Shown: positions 53,313 through 62,174, counted from the stretch's first letter. The stretch is 64,000 nt of DNA from Methylobacterium amylolyticum (GCF_030700245.1 NZ_JAUYZI010000001.1:1-64000), one strand, 5' to 3'. The notes: generated by a model from the letters alone, not told the origin. Translations and numbers: made by a program.

Positions 53313-55277
53313 ATGGAGATATTAGTGAAATTAAATATCAACCGACCGTTTCTATCTTTGATTGACTTACCGCAAACAACACTGCCAAGCTTCACGGTTG
53401 TAACCGGTATAAATGGGGCAGGTAAATCGCATTTATTGAAAGCACTAATGAATGGAGCCGTAACCACCGATATTGCTCCAAATCTCCAACAGGACATAAG
53501 ATTATTTGATTTGAGCAATCTGGCACCACAAAACGAGCCAGATTTTGATGCTTCAACGTTGAGGAATGAGCAAGTAAATTTGTATAATCATCTAAAATCA
53601 AACATAGATCAGAATCACAATTTACCTCATTTATTTACCATTGCTAGAAATTCTGGATTGACTGGGTCAAAAGCTTCAGATCCTGCATTCTTAGCAAGTG
53701 CCTCTGCCGAAGAGCTCAATTCAATTGCAATAAATCCAAGTTTAAATATGCAGAATCTTCGCAGTCAGCTCGATCAACATTTAATGATTATTAAAAACAA
53801 CTTATATTCAAATCTCGCGCCCGCACAACGTGCAACTATAGATGAAATTATTGATTCGACAGGTCGTAGCCTGATTTCCCTACGCTACGATGACTTTATC
53901 AGAGTAACAAAGCCATCTTGGGGACAAACTGATTTATTTCAACAGTCTTTTGCAAGATTATTTGTCGCATATAGAGAAATATATCAAGTAAACCGGCTAG
54001 CTCAAATGGAAAAGGCTGAGGTTGATCCAAACACTCCTGCGCTTTCGCAACAAGAATTTGTTGATACGTATGGTCCGGCGCCATGGGATTTTGTGAATGC
54101 ATCGCTTCAAGCCGCAGGGATGGATTTCAAAATTGATGGCCCGAACGTTCTCAGCTTCGGTCCATATAGACCCCGACTTCATAAACGTAGCAGTGAAGTG
54201 GAAATTAATTTCGACGGATTGTCGTCTGGTGAAAGAGTATTGATGTCGTTCGCTTTTGCGGTATATTATGCACAAGATTCGCGCCAAGTAGTAAATAAGC
54301 CAAAACTGTTGCTCTTAGATGAAGTTGATGCGCCGCTTCATCCTTCGATGTGCAAAAGTCTCATTGCGACCATTGAGAACGTTCTTGTCAAGCAACTAAA
54401 TTTGAGTGTTATTATGGTAACACACTCTCCTTCTACTGTGGCCTTGACGCCCGAAGATGCGATTTATGTTATGAAGCCGGGCGCATCGGGGTTGTTCAAG
54501 GTCGGCAAAGATGCGGCCCTCAAAGATTTAACAGCAGGTGTTCCAACGCTATCACTGTCTTACGATGGCAGAAGGCAGATATTCGTCGAAAGCCCGAAGG
54601 ACGTGGAAATTTATCAGTCGCTCTATAATACGGTTAAGACGTATATAGGCTCGGAAATCACGCCAAATTTCATTGCGACTGGGATTGATAAGGGAGGACT
54701 TCATATAAATAATGGGTGTGATGTGGTGAAGCGCATTGTTTCCGATTTGCGCGCGGCCGGGGCAAAACACACGGTGGGCTTATTGGACTGGGATGGGCGA
54801 AACACTCCGCAAGATGGTATATTTATTTTAGCCGAAAATAACAGAAATGGCCTAGAGTCTTTAATCTATGATCCTCTGATTTTACTCAGCGCCGTAGTTA
54901 GGCACATAGGCTATGCAAAAATTCCTGCGAATTGGCCTCAGGGATTTAACTATACTAAATTTACAGATCTAGATACAGCTTTTTTGCAAGGGGCGATCGA
55001 CGTCTTGCAAACTCAAGTTTTGGGTCGTAGTCGTTCTGTATCGATTTCGGTCGATTATTTGGGCGGTTTTTCACTCGAAGTTGATCAGGAATACCTACTA
55101 ATGGACGATCATGCTTTAGATGATCTGATCATGAAGACGTATCCGGAGCTTAATGTCATTTCTCGCGGAAGGTCCGGAGAGCTTATGAAATGGATCGTTA
55201 GCACAGTGTTGCCGGAAAGGGTGGATTACATACCGAAGATAATTGTAAGCAATTTTGAGAATATAGTCAGTATCTAG
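53313..55277 (+). CDS. ABC-type ATPase with C-terminal TOPRIM (OLD/PARIS-like)
   Basis: A 654-residue protein, markedly AT-rich. Walker A GINGAGKS at 32-39, ABC signature LSSGERVLMS near 303, Walker B KLLLLDEVDAPLHP near 330 and an H-loop VTHSPS near 369 define the ATPase head. After residue 400 comes a TOPRIM-like domain: IFVESPKDVEIY near 423 (with the Glu) and VGLLDWDGRN near 487 (with the D-x-D pair), then ILAENNRNGLESLIYDPLIL, similar to DUF4435. This combination resembles OLD nucleases and fused AriA/AriB (PARIS). The start is ATG 53313; the frame upstream lacks support. Acquisition and the defence role are inferred. It stands alone, unlike Gabija or two-gene PARIS. Confidence 0.8.
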   Translation: MEILVKLNINRPFLSLIDLPQTTLPSFTVVTGINGAGKSHLLKALMNGAVTTDIAPNLQQDIRLFDLSNLAPQNEPDFDASTLRNEQVNLYNHLKSNIDQNHNLPHLFTIARNSGLTGSKASDPAFLASASAEELNSIAINPSLNMQNLRSQLDQHLMIIKNNLYSNLAPAQRATIDEIIDSTGRSLISLRYDDFIRVTKPSWGQTDLFQQSFARLFVAYREIYQVNRLAQMEKAEVDPNTPALSQQEFVDTYGPAPWDFVNASLQAAGMDFKIDGPNVLSFGPYRPRLHKRSSEVEINFDGLSSGERVLMSFAFAVYYAQDSRQVVNKPKLLLLDEVDAPLHPSMCKSLIATIENVLVKQLNLSVIMVTHSPSTVALTPEDAIYVMKPGASGLFKVGKDAALKDLTAGVPTLSLSYDGRRQIFVESPKDVEIYQSLYNTVKTYIGSEITPNFIATGIDKGGLHINNGCDVVKRIVSDLRAAGAKHTVGLLDWDGRNTPQDGIFILAENNRNGLESLIYDPLILLSAVVRHIGYAKIPANWPQGFNYTKFTDLDTAFLQGAIDVLQTQVLGRSRSVSISVDYLGGFSLEVDQEYLLMDDHALDDLIMKTYPELNVISRGRSGELMKWIVSTVLPERVDYIPKIIVSNFENIVSI

Positions 55278-55413
55278 TATGCATTTGGTGGCCAATCTAC
55301 ATGGGAAGGAGTGAGATTTTTGTAGGTTGCTGAGCGCGACCAAAATAGTCCCGACGACGGCGGCTAAGTGCGGTTAAGTCAGCCTATCGCAAACAACCGT
55401 GCGAAGGCTTAAT

Positions 55414-55614
55414 ATGACTGAGATCACCCCTAAAGGATACGCGACCCGCTCAGAAGTCGCACAGATCCTCAGCGTCAGTGCCGAGACGCTTCGCGAAATG
55501 GAGCGGAAGGGCGAAGGCCCCCCCGTCGTTCGCTTCTCGCCGCGCAAGGCGCTCTACCCGAACGTCGATCTCGTCAAGTTCCTGAAGGCCCGGACCGTCG
55601 GGGGTCGCGCGTGA
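55414..55614 (+). CDS. AlpA-family DNA-binding protein
   Basis: A 66-residue protein, KGYATRSEVAQILSVSAETL, then REMERKGEGPPVVRFSPRKA and LYPNVDLVKFLKARTV, the AlpA/HTH_17 pattern (helix-turn-helix, then P-x-x-R turn and wing). Four such proteins occur in the element. It overlaps the GTG of the next gene by four bases, so it is at the head of the tail-module operon and may regulate it. Confidence 0.8.
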   Translation: MTEITPKGYATRSEVAQILSVSAETLREMERKGEGPPVVRFSPRKALYPNVDLVKFLKARTVGGRA

Positions 55615-56219
55615 GCAGCCTCATCTCCCGCCTACTCGGCCGTCGGAAGCCGACCTCTTCAAACCTGACCAGCCAGATCGATTCGCAACGCGCCGCCCTG
55701 GCGGATGCTCAGGCCCGCGCGGCGGCCGCCGCCGAGGCTCGGCGTCAAGCGCTCGACGAGGGCAACAACGCCGGCCTGCGGGGCGCCGACGAGGCGCGCG
55801 ACACGGCGCGCCGCGATGCAGAGATCGCCGAGCACGCGATCAACGGCCTCGAAACGGCGCTTGCCGAGGCCCGCGAGGCTGAGACCCGCGACGCCTTCCG
55901 TGCCGAAGTCGACGACGTTCGGCGGGCCGGCGTCGCGCTGACCGACCGCATCCGTGCCGAATACCCCCGGCTTGCCGCCGAACTTGCGGGCCTGCTCGCC
56001 GCCATCGAAGACCACAACTCCGCCAAACGGCGCTTGGCGGCACGCGGGAAGGAACTCGGCGAGGCCGTCGAGATCGGCGATGTCGAGGCGTTCCGGCGTA
56101 CCCCGCGCCCCGGCAAGTCGTATCCGGGTCTCGGATACTCCGACCTGATCGACGCGATCGACCATCTCCCCGGCCTGCACGCTGGCGACGACTCGATCCG
56201 CCTGAACGGGTTCCGGTAA
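55611..56219 (+). CDS. Coiled-coil protein of the tail module
   Basis: A 202-residue protein, mostly Ala/Glu/Arg-rich coiled coil (about 20-150: AALADAQARAAAAAEARRQA and onward), with a short C-terminal domain (YPGLGYSDLIDAIDHLPGLH). It starts at GTG overlapping the AlpA-like stop and ends in a TAATG overlap with the next gene. No family known; position suggests a phage-derived structural or scaffold role. Confidence 0.6.
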   Translation: MSSLISRLLGRRKPTSSNLTSQIDSQRAALADAQARAAAAAEARRQALDEGNNAGLRGADEARDTARRDAEIAEHAINGLETALAEAREAETRDAFRAEVDDVRRAGVALTDRIRAEYPRLAAELAGLLAAIEDHNSAKRRLAARGKELGEAVEIGDVEAFRRTPRPGKSYPGLGYSDLIDAIDHLPGLHAGDDSIRLNGFR

Positions 56220-56473
56220 TGGCCGCACCCATCACCGTCCTGCTCGGCAATCCTGTCCACTATGACGGGGTGCGCTACGGAGCGCTTCACATCCGGCCGA
56301 TGAAGAGGCGCGACCTGAAGGCGCTCAGCGCCGGCTTCGACGGCGAGGTCGGCATCGCGATTGCGGCTCATCTCGCGAGCGTTCCGGTCGCTGTGATTCA
56401 CGGCCTGTCCGAGTTCGACGCCGAGCGTGTTGGCGGCGTCGTTAGCGCCATGGTCGACCGGGTGCTCAAATGA
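56219..56473 (+). CDS. Phage tail assembly chaperone-like protein
   Basis: An 84-residue protein, ITVLLGNPVHYDGVRYGALH, RPMKRRDLKALSAGF and VPVAVIHGLSEFDAERVGGV, which follows the Mu gp41/P2 gpE tail-assembly-chaperone pattern. These proteins bind the tape measure during tail assembly and are encoded directly before it, as here (the next gene starts four bases before the stop). Confidence 0.7.
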   Translation: MAAPITVLLGNPVHYDGVRYGALHIRPMKRRDLKALSAGFDGEVGIAIAAHLASVPVAVIHGLSEFDAERVGGVVSAMVDRVLK

Positions 56474-59238
56474 AGGCGTTCAGCGTCGCGGTCGATATCG
56501 GTGGCCGTCTCGACCCGAGCCTTGCCGGTGCCGTCAAGGGCGCTCAGAGTCAGGTCGCCGCCCTCGGGCGGGGCCTGTCTAGGGTCAACGCGGGCGTTTC
56601 GTCGACGATCGACGCGGCGGGCCGGGGCGTGGCCGCGGTCGGTAAGCGGATTCAGGACACCGGCCGGAGCGTGACCGCCAGCGTGTCGGCACCGCTCGGC
56701 CTGCTCGGCATCGGCGCTGCGAAGACAGCCTTCGAGTTCGAGAAGGCGGGCAACATGCTCGAAGCCCTCGGCGACGCGACCGCCGAGCAGCGCACCGAAC
56801 TCGAAAAGTACGCGAACGAACTCAATAAGAAGTATCCGCAATCGCTGACCGGCATCATCAAGGCTGGCAACGAAATGCTGAAAGGCGGCTTCGAGTTCGA
56901 CGCGATGAAAGGCGCGCTCGATCAGACACTCGCCACCGCTGTTCTCGGCGAGATGACGCCGGCCGAGGTCGGCAACATGATGAGCCGGACGATCAACTCG
57001 TTTCAGCTTCCGATGAAGACCTATCAAGACGCGATGGAGTCTTCGAACCGCGTCGCCGATCAGATGACCTATGCCGCCGTGAAGACGACGGCCAGCCTGC
57101 GCGATATGGGCGAGGCGTATCGCTACATCGGCGGCGCCGCCTCGGCAGCGGGAATCCCCCTTGAGCAGGCGACCGCCCTCACGATGGCGATGGCGAAGAA
57201 CGGGTCGGTCGGTTCCGACGCGGGTGTCGCGCTGCGCTCCGCGATCGTCCGGCTGGTGAAGATGCCCGCGAAGGGTCTCGCCGCGATGGAACGCGTCGGG
57301 ATGAGGCTGTCCGACTACCAGGGCGGCAAGCGACAACTCACGTCGGGCAACATCATCGCCGGGCTCTCGGCGGACGGTATCGACGCCAAGCCCGTACAGG
57401 GCCAGATCGACAAGCTCCTGAAGAATCCCAAGCTCGCCGGGTCGCCGGTTGCGCTCTCGGCAGCCATTACGAAGGTGCTTCAGGACGGGGTCGCAGGGGC
57501 CGGGAAGAGCGCGATCGACTCGAAGGCGCTCGCCGAGAACGTGCAAGCCTCGATCGTCGCCGCCGGCTCGAAGATCGATGTCGTCAAGTTCTTCAACGAC
57601 CTAAAAACGAAATTAGACAAGGGCGAAGTCGGCCTCGGCGACGTGGCGACGATCCTCGAAGGCCGCCACGCCTCCCGATATATGGCGATCCTTCAGTCGG
57701 TTCTTCCTGATCTAATCAAGAAGGTCGAGATGGAATCGCCCGGCTTCACGCAGTCCCGCTATGGGATAGCGCTGAAGGGCATCGTCGCGCCCGTCTACGA
57801 CCTAAGCGCAGCGCTGGAAGCCCTGGCCGTGTCGCTTGGCCGTGCCGTGTTCCCGGCGGCGGCGAAGGGCATCACGGCTGTCTCGGATGCGGTCACAGCG
57901 CTCGCGACCGCCAGCCCGCGTGTGACCGGCGCCCTCGGCGCGATCGGCGTCGGGCTTGTCGCCCTTGGACCCCTGATGATGCTCGGCGGGGCGGGTGTGC
58001 GCGGCGTGGCGCTGCTCGCGCGGGGCCTGCTCTTGCTCGGGAGCGCCGCGACCCTCGGCCTTGCGACCCAGCTCGTCGCCGTGGCGAAGGGCATCGTCGC
58101 CGTGTCCCTGGCGGCCTCTGCGGGGGCGGTGGGGCGGCTTCGTGCGCTCGCGGCGGGGATGATCGCCCTCGGCGCCGTCGGCGGCCGTGGCGCCATCCTG
58201 GCGACGATCGGCGCCTCGATCGCGAGCCTCGGCCGCGCCGTGCTCATGTTCCCGGTCGTGGCGCTCCGCGCGATCGGCGTCGCCATGTGGGGCCTTGCCG
58301 CCAACCCGGTCGGCATCGCGCTCACGGCGATCGTCGCCGGCCTCGCGGCGCTCGGGCTGTGGGTGAAGAACAACTGGACCGGGATCAAGACGTTCTTCTC
58401 ATCGTTCGGCGAGGCGTTCACGAAGGCGCTCGGCCCTGGCGCGGCCGGTGCCGTGACGGCCGTCGTGTCCGGCCTCACGAGCGTTTGGGACGCGGTCAAC
58501 AAGATCCTCGGGCCGATCGACGAGGTCGGCACGAAGTGGAAGACCTGGGGCGAGGGCGCCGGACAGGCTGCGGCGGCCGTCGTCAACGCGATCACGGCCC
58601 TGCCGGGTCAGGTCGCGGCCATCGGCGGCCAGTTCGCCGCCGCGATGACCGCCCTCGCACAGCAGGGATGGGCCGCGTTCAAGGCGGTCGATTGGGCGGG
58701 TCTCGGCTCGGCGCTGATCGACGGGATCGTGAGCGGCGTCACGAGCGCCGCCGGCCGGCTTGCGAGCGCCGTCGGCGACGCCGCGTCGGCCGCGTGGGCG
58801 AAGGCGAAGTCGATGTTTGGCGGTGGCGGGGGGGTCGCATCTGCCTCGCCCGCAAGCCCGGCTCCGATGCAGGCTCGTGCTCTTGGCGGACCCGTTCTCT
58901 CCGGCACCCCGTACCTCGTCGGCGAGCGCGGCCCTGAAATCTTCGTGCCGAGCAGCGCGGGGCGGATCGAGACGAATGGATCTTACCGGCGCCTCGCGGC
59001 GGCGGGGAGCACGTCGGGCGGCGGCCCGCGCGCGCCGTCGGCCGCCGATATCGGTGCGGCCGGGGGGAGCGGCGGCACGACCAATGTGACGCACGTCAAG
59101 CGGGGCGACCTGACCGTGACGATGCAGGTTCAGGCGGGCGGCAGCGGCTCGGCCGACCTGAACCGCGAGATCGAGCGCGCCGTGCGCCGCGTGCTCGAAA
59201 AGTACGAGTCCGAACAAAGCGGAATGTTGAGCGATTGA
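56470..59238 (+). CDS. Phage tail tape measure protein
   Basis: A 922-residue protein with a long helical N-terminal part (SLAGAVKGAQSQVAALGRGL), a conserved TP901-type segment (MLEALGDATAEQRTELEKYA, GIIKAGNEMLKGGFEFDAMK, NMMSRTINSFQLPMKTYQDA), several hydrophobic helices (about 460-640) and a Gly/Ser-rich C-terminus (VLSGTPYLVGERGPEIFVPS, a segment common at tape-measure C-termini). It sets tail length and passes DNA/proteins into the host membrane. No tail tube, sheath or baseplate genes flank it, which is unusual. Confidence 0.9.
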   Translation: MKAFSVAVDIGGRLDPSLAGAVKGAQSQVAALGRGLSRVNAGVSSTIDAAGRGVAAVGKRIQDTGRSVTASVSAPLGLLGIGAAKTAFEFEKAGNMLEALGDATAEQRTELEKYANELNKKYPQSLTGIIKAGNEMLKGGFEFDAMKGALDQTLATAVLGEMTPAEVGNMMSRTINSFQLPMKTYQDAMESSNRVADQMTYAAVKTTASLRDMGEAYRYIGGAASAAGIPLEQATALTMAMAKNGSVGSDAGVALRSAIVRLVKMPAKGLAAMERVGMRLSDYQGGKRQLTSGNIIAGLSADGIDAKPVQGQIDKLLKNPKLAGSPVALSAAITKVLQDGVAGAGKSAIDSKALAENVQASIVAAGSKIDVVKFFNDLKTKLDKGEVGLGDVATILEGRHASRYMAILQSVLPDLIKKVEMESPGFTQSRYGIALKGIVAPVYDLSAALEALAVSLGRAVFPAAAKGITAVSDAVTALATASPRVTGALGAIGVGLVALGPLMMLGGAGVRGVALLARGLLLLGSAATLGLATQLVAVAKGIVAVSLAASAGAVGRLRALAAGMIALGAVGGRGAILATIGASIASLGRAVLMFPVVALRAIGVAMWGLAANPVGIALTAIVAGLAALGLWVKNNWTGIKTFFSSFGEAFTKALGPGAAGAVTAVVSGLTSVWDAVNKILGPIDEVGTKWKTWGEGAGQAAAAVVNAITALPGQVAAIGGQFAAAMTALAQQGWAAFKAVDWAGLGSALIDGIVSGVTSAAGRLASAVGDAASAAWAKAKSMFGGGGGVASASPASPAPMQARALGGPVLSGTPYLVGERGPEIFVPSSAGRIETNGSYRRLAAAGSTSGGGPRAPSAADIGAAGGSGGTTNVTHVKRGDLTVTMQVQAGGSGSADLNREIERAVRRVLEKYESEQSGMLSD

Positions 59239-59248
59239 GGGGGACGTG

Positions 59249-59668
59249 ATGTTTGAGAGCGAGATCAGGATCGAGGTCGAGCGCCGCCTTCAGAAGGCGT
59301 GTGACGATCGGGCCAGGAATGGGCTTCCGCCGCCGGTGAGCGTCGACGCGCTTCGTGCCGTCACGCGCAGTGACCTTCTCCGGGAGCTTGAGGCGGCGCG
59401 CATAGCCTCGAAGGCCGCTACGGCGATGGCGGCTCCCGTCACGCCTAAGCCCGCGCCGAAGCCTACTCCGGCGCGGGTGAAGCCGCAGACCGCGCCGAAA
59501 CCTTCGGCCACGGCACTGCTGATGGAACTGATGGACAGGGCCGGTCCGGTCGAGCCCGTGTTCCCCTCGCTCCGCAACACGCCCACGAAGCCTGCGCAGG
59601 TCGTCGATCAGGATGAAGTCGCCGCGCAGGCGATCCTGGCCGCCGCGCGGCTAGCGCGGGGCGGGTAA
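59249..59668 (+). CDS. Small protein with Pro/Lys-rich linker
   Basis: A 139-residue protein, N-terminal helical part (FESEIRIEVERRLQKACDDR), then a PKPAPKPTPARVKPQTAPKP linker and an Ala-rich C-terminus. The ATG at 59249 follows GAGGGGGACGTG. It follows the tape measure by 10 bases and may be a tail-associated or regulatory protein. No family recognised. Confidence 0.5.
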   Translation: MFESEIRIEVERRLQKACDDRARNGLPPPVSVDALRAVTRSDLLRELEAARIASKAATAMAAPVTPKPAPKPTPARVKPQTAPKPSATALLMELMDRAGPVEPVFPSLRNTPTKPAQVVDQDEVAAQAILAAARLARGG

Positions 59669-59730
59669 CATCGTCGTGAACGGTTTGGCGATTACCGCGT
59701 TAAGTGGGTTTCCAGGCAGGAGAACAAAAC

Positions 59731-59964
59731 GTGTCTGTTTCGGTTGTGACTATGAGTGATGCAGAAGTTGCCATCGTCGAGGTGATTGGCGCCGTGCTTG
59801 GATCGATGATCGAGACTCCGGAACAGCGCGAACGGGTGAAGGCCAACCTCGCGACGCTCCGGGCGCGGTACGTCGAAGGCGGAACTGCCGCCGATGATGC
59901 TGGCATCGCCGTCCTCGACAAGCTTCGGCGGATCGCGCCGACGGTAATGCCGGTCGACGAGTAG
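59731..59964 (+). CDS. Small acidic protein of the element
   Basis: A 77-residue helical protein, VSVSVVTMSDAEVAIVEVIG, AVLGSMIETPEQRERVKANL, then ATLRARYVEGGTAADDAGIA. The GTG at 59731 lies 8 bases after AGGAG, while the upstream frame lacks one. No motif recognised. Confidence 0.55.
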   Translation: MSVSVVTMSDAEVAIVEVIGAVLGSMIETPEQRERVKANLATLRARYVEGGTAADDAGIAVLDKLRRIAPTVMPVDE

Positions 59965-60016
59965 CGCCGCAGGCCTAGCTTCCCGGGCCGACGAGAATCG
60001 CCCTATCGTCGGCCGC

Positions 60017-60475
60017 ATGCCCGACCTCAACGATTCCGCTCCGAAGCATCTTCCGCGCATCCTGGCGAAAGCCGACGCGGCGGCCTATTGCGGCCTGACC
60101 GAGCCCGGATTCGATACGTGGGTGAAGACCGGCAAGCTCCCAAAGGCGATGAAGGGGACGCGCCGCTGGGACATCGTCGCTCTCGATCAGGCAATCGATC
60201 GTCTGTCCGGCGTATCTCGGGATGCGCCGCCCAAGCCGAGCGCATTGGCGGCATGGCTTGAGCAGGATGCGGCTCGGCAGGCTGGCGAATCCGGCGGTCT
60301 CGCCGCCTACATCGAGAAGCGGAAGGCTCGGAAGGCTGCTGAAGCAGCGCGGCAAGCTGAGGCCGATCGGGTAAGTGTCAACCCGGCAGCGCAGCGGCGG
60401 CATAAGGCGCGGATGGCGGCAGAGGCTGCTGGAAAAGCAAAGGAAATGGGCTCGCGTCCCAAACGACGCGGCTAG
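60017..60475 (+). CDS. AlpA-like DNA-binding protein with basic tail
   Basis: A 152-residue protein with an N-terminal helix-turn-helix (LAKADAAAYCGLTEPGFDTW, VKTGKLPKAMKGTRRWDIVA, DQAIDRLSG), similar to AlpA/phage-element control proteins, and a long Lys/Ala/Arg-rich tail (about 80-152). It is the last gene before the right attachment site, where control proteins often lie. Confidence 0.7.
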   Translation: MPDLNDSAPKHLPRILAKADAAAYCGLTEPGFDTWVKTGKLPKAMKGTRRWDIVALDQAIDRLSGVSRDAPPKPSALAAWLEQDAARQAGESGGLAAYIEKRKARKAAEAARQAEADRVSVNPAAQRRHKARMAAEAAGKAKEMGSRPKRRG

Positions 60476-60660
60476 AGCCTGTGCCAACCGTGTGCCGCGG
60501 AGCAGCCGGAACGGATCGAATGAAACGCCGGAAAAGCTCGCAACCCGTTGAATTAAGTTGTTTTTCTTCGTAGGCGAAGAAACCTGCTCGTAACGTAAGC
60601 CAAAATTCGCTAACGTATTCAGGTTGTTGACGAAATTCGTGTTCGCAGGCCGGTATTGGC

Positions 60661-60701
60661 CAGCTTGGGAAGCTGACGTTCTACCACTGAACTACGCCCG
60701 C
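60661..60701 (-). repeat. tRNA-Gly 5' fragment, right attachment site
   Basis: Forty-one bases identical to 48297-48337 of the intact tRNA-Gly, from the anticodon loop to the 5' end (GCGGGCGTAGTTCAGTGGTA on the minus strand). The core CAGCTTGGGAAGC is at its left edge. To the right is ordinary chromosome. The flanking gaps (60476-60660 and 60702-60869) hold no gene I can support. Confidence 0.9.
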
Positions 60702-60869
60702 AACGCGATGTCTTTTGAACGGCCCGGGGGCCTCCGTCAACGGCCTGCCCGGCTTTCGCGACGACCGCGCAGCGGATTCCGGGCGGGGTGCCGCCGGTGG
60801 CGGCCCCGGTCGGGCGTCGGCGGCTGTCGAGCCAAGCCGACCGCGAGATGCCGTCCGCCGGGCGCAGCC

Positions 60870-61211
60870 TCAGCGATCGAGGATGCGCACCACCGCCCGG
60901 GTGGCGGGATCGACCACCACGACCTTGTTGCCGGGGGCGACGAAGTAGCCGTAGCGGCGCAGGCTCGGGTTCGGCGCGTCGGTGAACGGCGCGAGCGCCA
61001 CGTCGGCCGGCACGATGCTGCCGGGGCGGAGCGGGATCGATCCCACGATCGGATCCGGGGCGAGGACGGGCCGGCGCACCACATACTCGCGCACCACGAC
61101 CTCGTCGTCGGGCGAGAAGTCGTCGGGCGCGACGATCACGGCCTGGGCCAGGGCGGGCCCGGTGAGCAGGGCCGCGATCCCGCAGGCGGCGAGCGTTGCG
61201 ACGTTCGGCAT
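60870..61211 (-). CDS. DUF1236-like exported protein
   Basis: A 113-residue protein with a signal peptide (VATLAACGIAALLTGPALAQ, A). The C-terminal part (IPLRPGSIVPADVALAPFTD, YGYFVAPGNKVVVVDPATRA, VVRILDR) matches the DUF1236 pattern of alphaproteobacterial secreted proteins, where the last strand binds no known ligand. The start at 61211 puts the hydrophobic segment at the N-terminus. Role unknown; periplasmic. Confidence 0.7.
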   Translation of the reverse strand: MPNVATLAACGIAALLTGPALAQAVIVAPDDFSPDDEVVVREYVVRRPVLAPDPIVGSIPLRPGSIVPADVALAPFTDAPNPSLRRYGYFVAPGNKVVVVDPATRAVVRILDR

Positions 61212-61307
61212 GGCGGTCACCTCCAGATCGGGGGAGGAACGGGCCGGTCCCGCGACGGTTCCGCGCAACCGCCCCTGGCCCCGCACGGTCCGGGGACGGA
61301 CGCGGCC

Positions 61308-62174
61308 TCAGCGGCCGGTCTGGCCCGCCTCGGCCAGGGCGATGGGCGACCAGCGGGTCACCTGCACGTAGCCGTCCTGCGCCGCGACCACGACGTGGCG
61401 GCGGTGGCGGTGGACGATCGCGCCGGGCGCGTGCGTGTGCGCCTCGCGCCACCCCTGCGCGTCGGCGACGTAGGCCCGCGCCTCGCCCAGCCGGGCGATC
61501 GTCTCGACGCCGCCGAAGGCCCGGACCCGGCGCAGGATCGCCTCCACGTCCTGGCGGAAGTCGAGGGTCCGGTCGGCGTCGGTGGCCCGCCGCCAGTAGG
61601 ACCCGTCGCCCTGCGGCTCGGGCCGGCGCCAGCGGGCGGGCAGGTCCGCGGCCAGCGGCCCGGCGGCGATGCGGCGCGCGGCCATCTGGCACTTGGCGAG
61701 CAGGCTCTCGTGCGTCTCGGCGGCCGAGACGGGGAAGATCTCCTGGGCGAGGATGTCGCCGGTGTCGAACCCCTCCTCGGCCAGCACGTGGGCGGTGACG
61801 CCCCAGGTCTCGTAGCGGTCGAGGATCGCCCGGAACAGCGGGTAGGGCCCGCGCCCGATCGGCAGGGGCGAGGGGTGGAGGTTGAGGGCGTAGGCCGCGC
61901 GGCCCCGCCACCCCCGCACCAGCCAGGGATAGCCGGCCACGACCAGGGCCCAGTCGCGCCCGTGCTCGGCCTGGAGCGCGTCGAGATCGGCCTGACGGAT
62001 GCGCGAGAGCTGGATCGGCACGCGGGCGGCCCGCGCCCGGGCGACCACGGTCTCGTTGTGGTCGTAGATCCCGTCGCAGGGGCGGGTGAACAGCTTGATC
62101 GGCGTCCAGCCGGCCTGGATCAGCGCCTCGAACACGCCGCCGAGGAAGTCGATGCCGGCGAACGCGAACTTCAT
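61308..62174 (-). CDS. Formyltransferase-family protein
   Basis: A 288-residue protein of the methionyl-tRNA/GART formyltransferase fold. MKFAFAGIDFLGGVFEALIQ opens the Rossmann strand; ALNLHPSPLPIGRGPYPLFR is the HPSxLP-x-x-RG loop that carries the catalytic Asn/His region; VTAHVLAEEGFDTGDILAQE contains the conserved Asp. HxSLLP is changed to HPSPLP, so a sugar or hydroxymethyl substrate is possible. The gene is alone, divergent from the photolyase gene. Confidence 0.8.
   Translation of the reverse strand: MKFAFAGIDFLGGVFEALIQAGWTPIKLFTRPCDGIYDHNETVVARARAARVPIQLSRIRQADLDALQAEHGRDWALVVAGYPWLVRGWRGRAAYALNLHPSPLPIGRGPYPLFRAILDRYETWGVTAHVLAEEGFDTGDILAQEIFPVSAAETHESLLAKCQMAARRIAAGPLAADLPARWRRPEPQGDGSYWRRATDADRTLDFRQDVEAILRRVRAFGGVETIARLGEARAYVADAQGWREAHTHAPGAIVHRHRRHVVVAAQDGYVQVTRWSPIALAEAGQTGR

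Larger units (their letters stand above)
45961..60701. mobile_element. Tandem integrative elements in a split tRNA-Gly gene
   Basis: The original tRNA-Gly is split: 3' part at 45961-46009, 5' part at 60661-60701. In between lies an intact copy (48263-48337). All three share the core CAGCTTGGGAAGC at 45997, 48297 and 60661. The left element (46010 to about 48296) has a cargo gene and a broken integrase. The right element (about 48310 to 60660) has a functional-looking integrase, regulators, a Rep-like ATPase, an ATPase/TOPRIM gene and tail-module genes. GC composition drops in both. This matches two elements integrated at the same att site. Confidence 0.88.

Noticed and set aside
53313..55277. 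Gabija (GajA) system
   Set aside because: No adjacent UvrD-type helicase (GajB); the next gene is an AlpA-like regulator on the tail-module operon.
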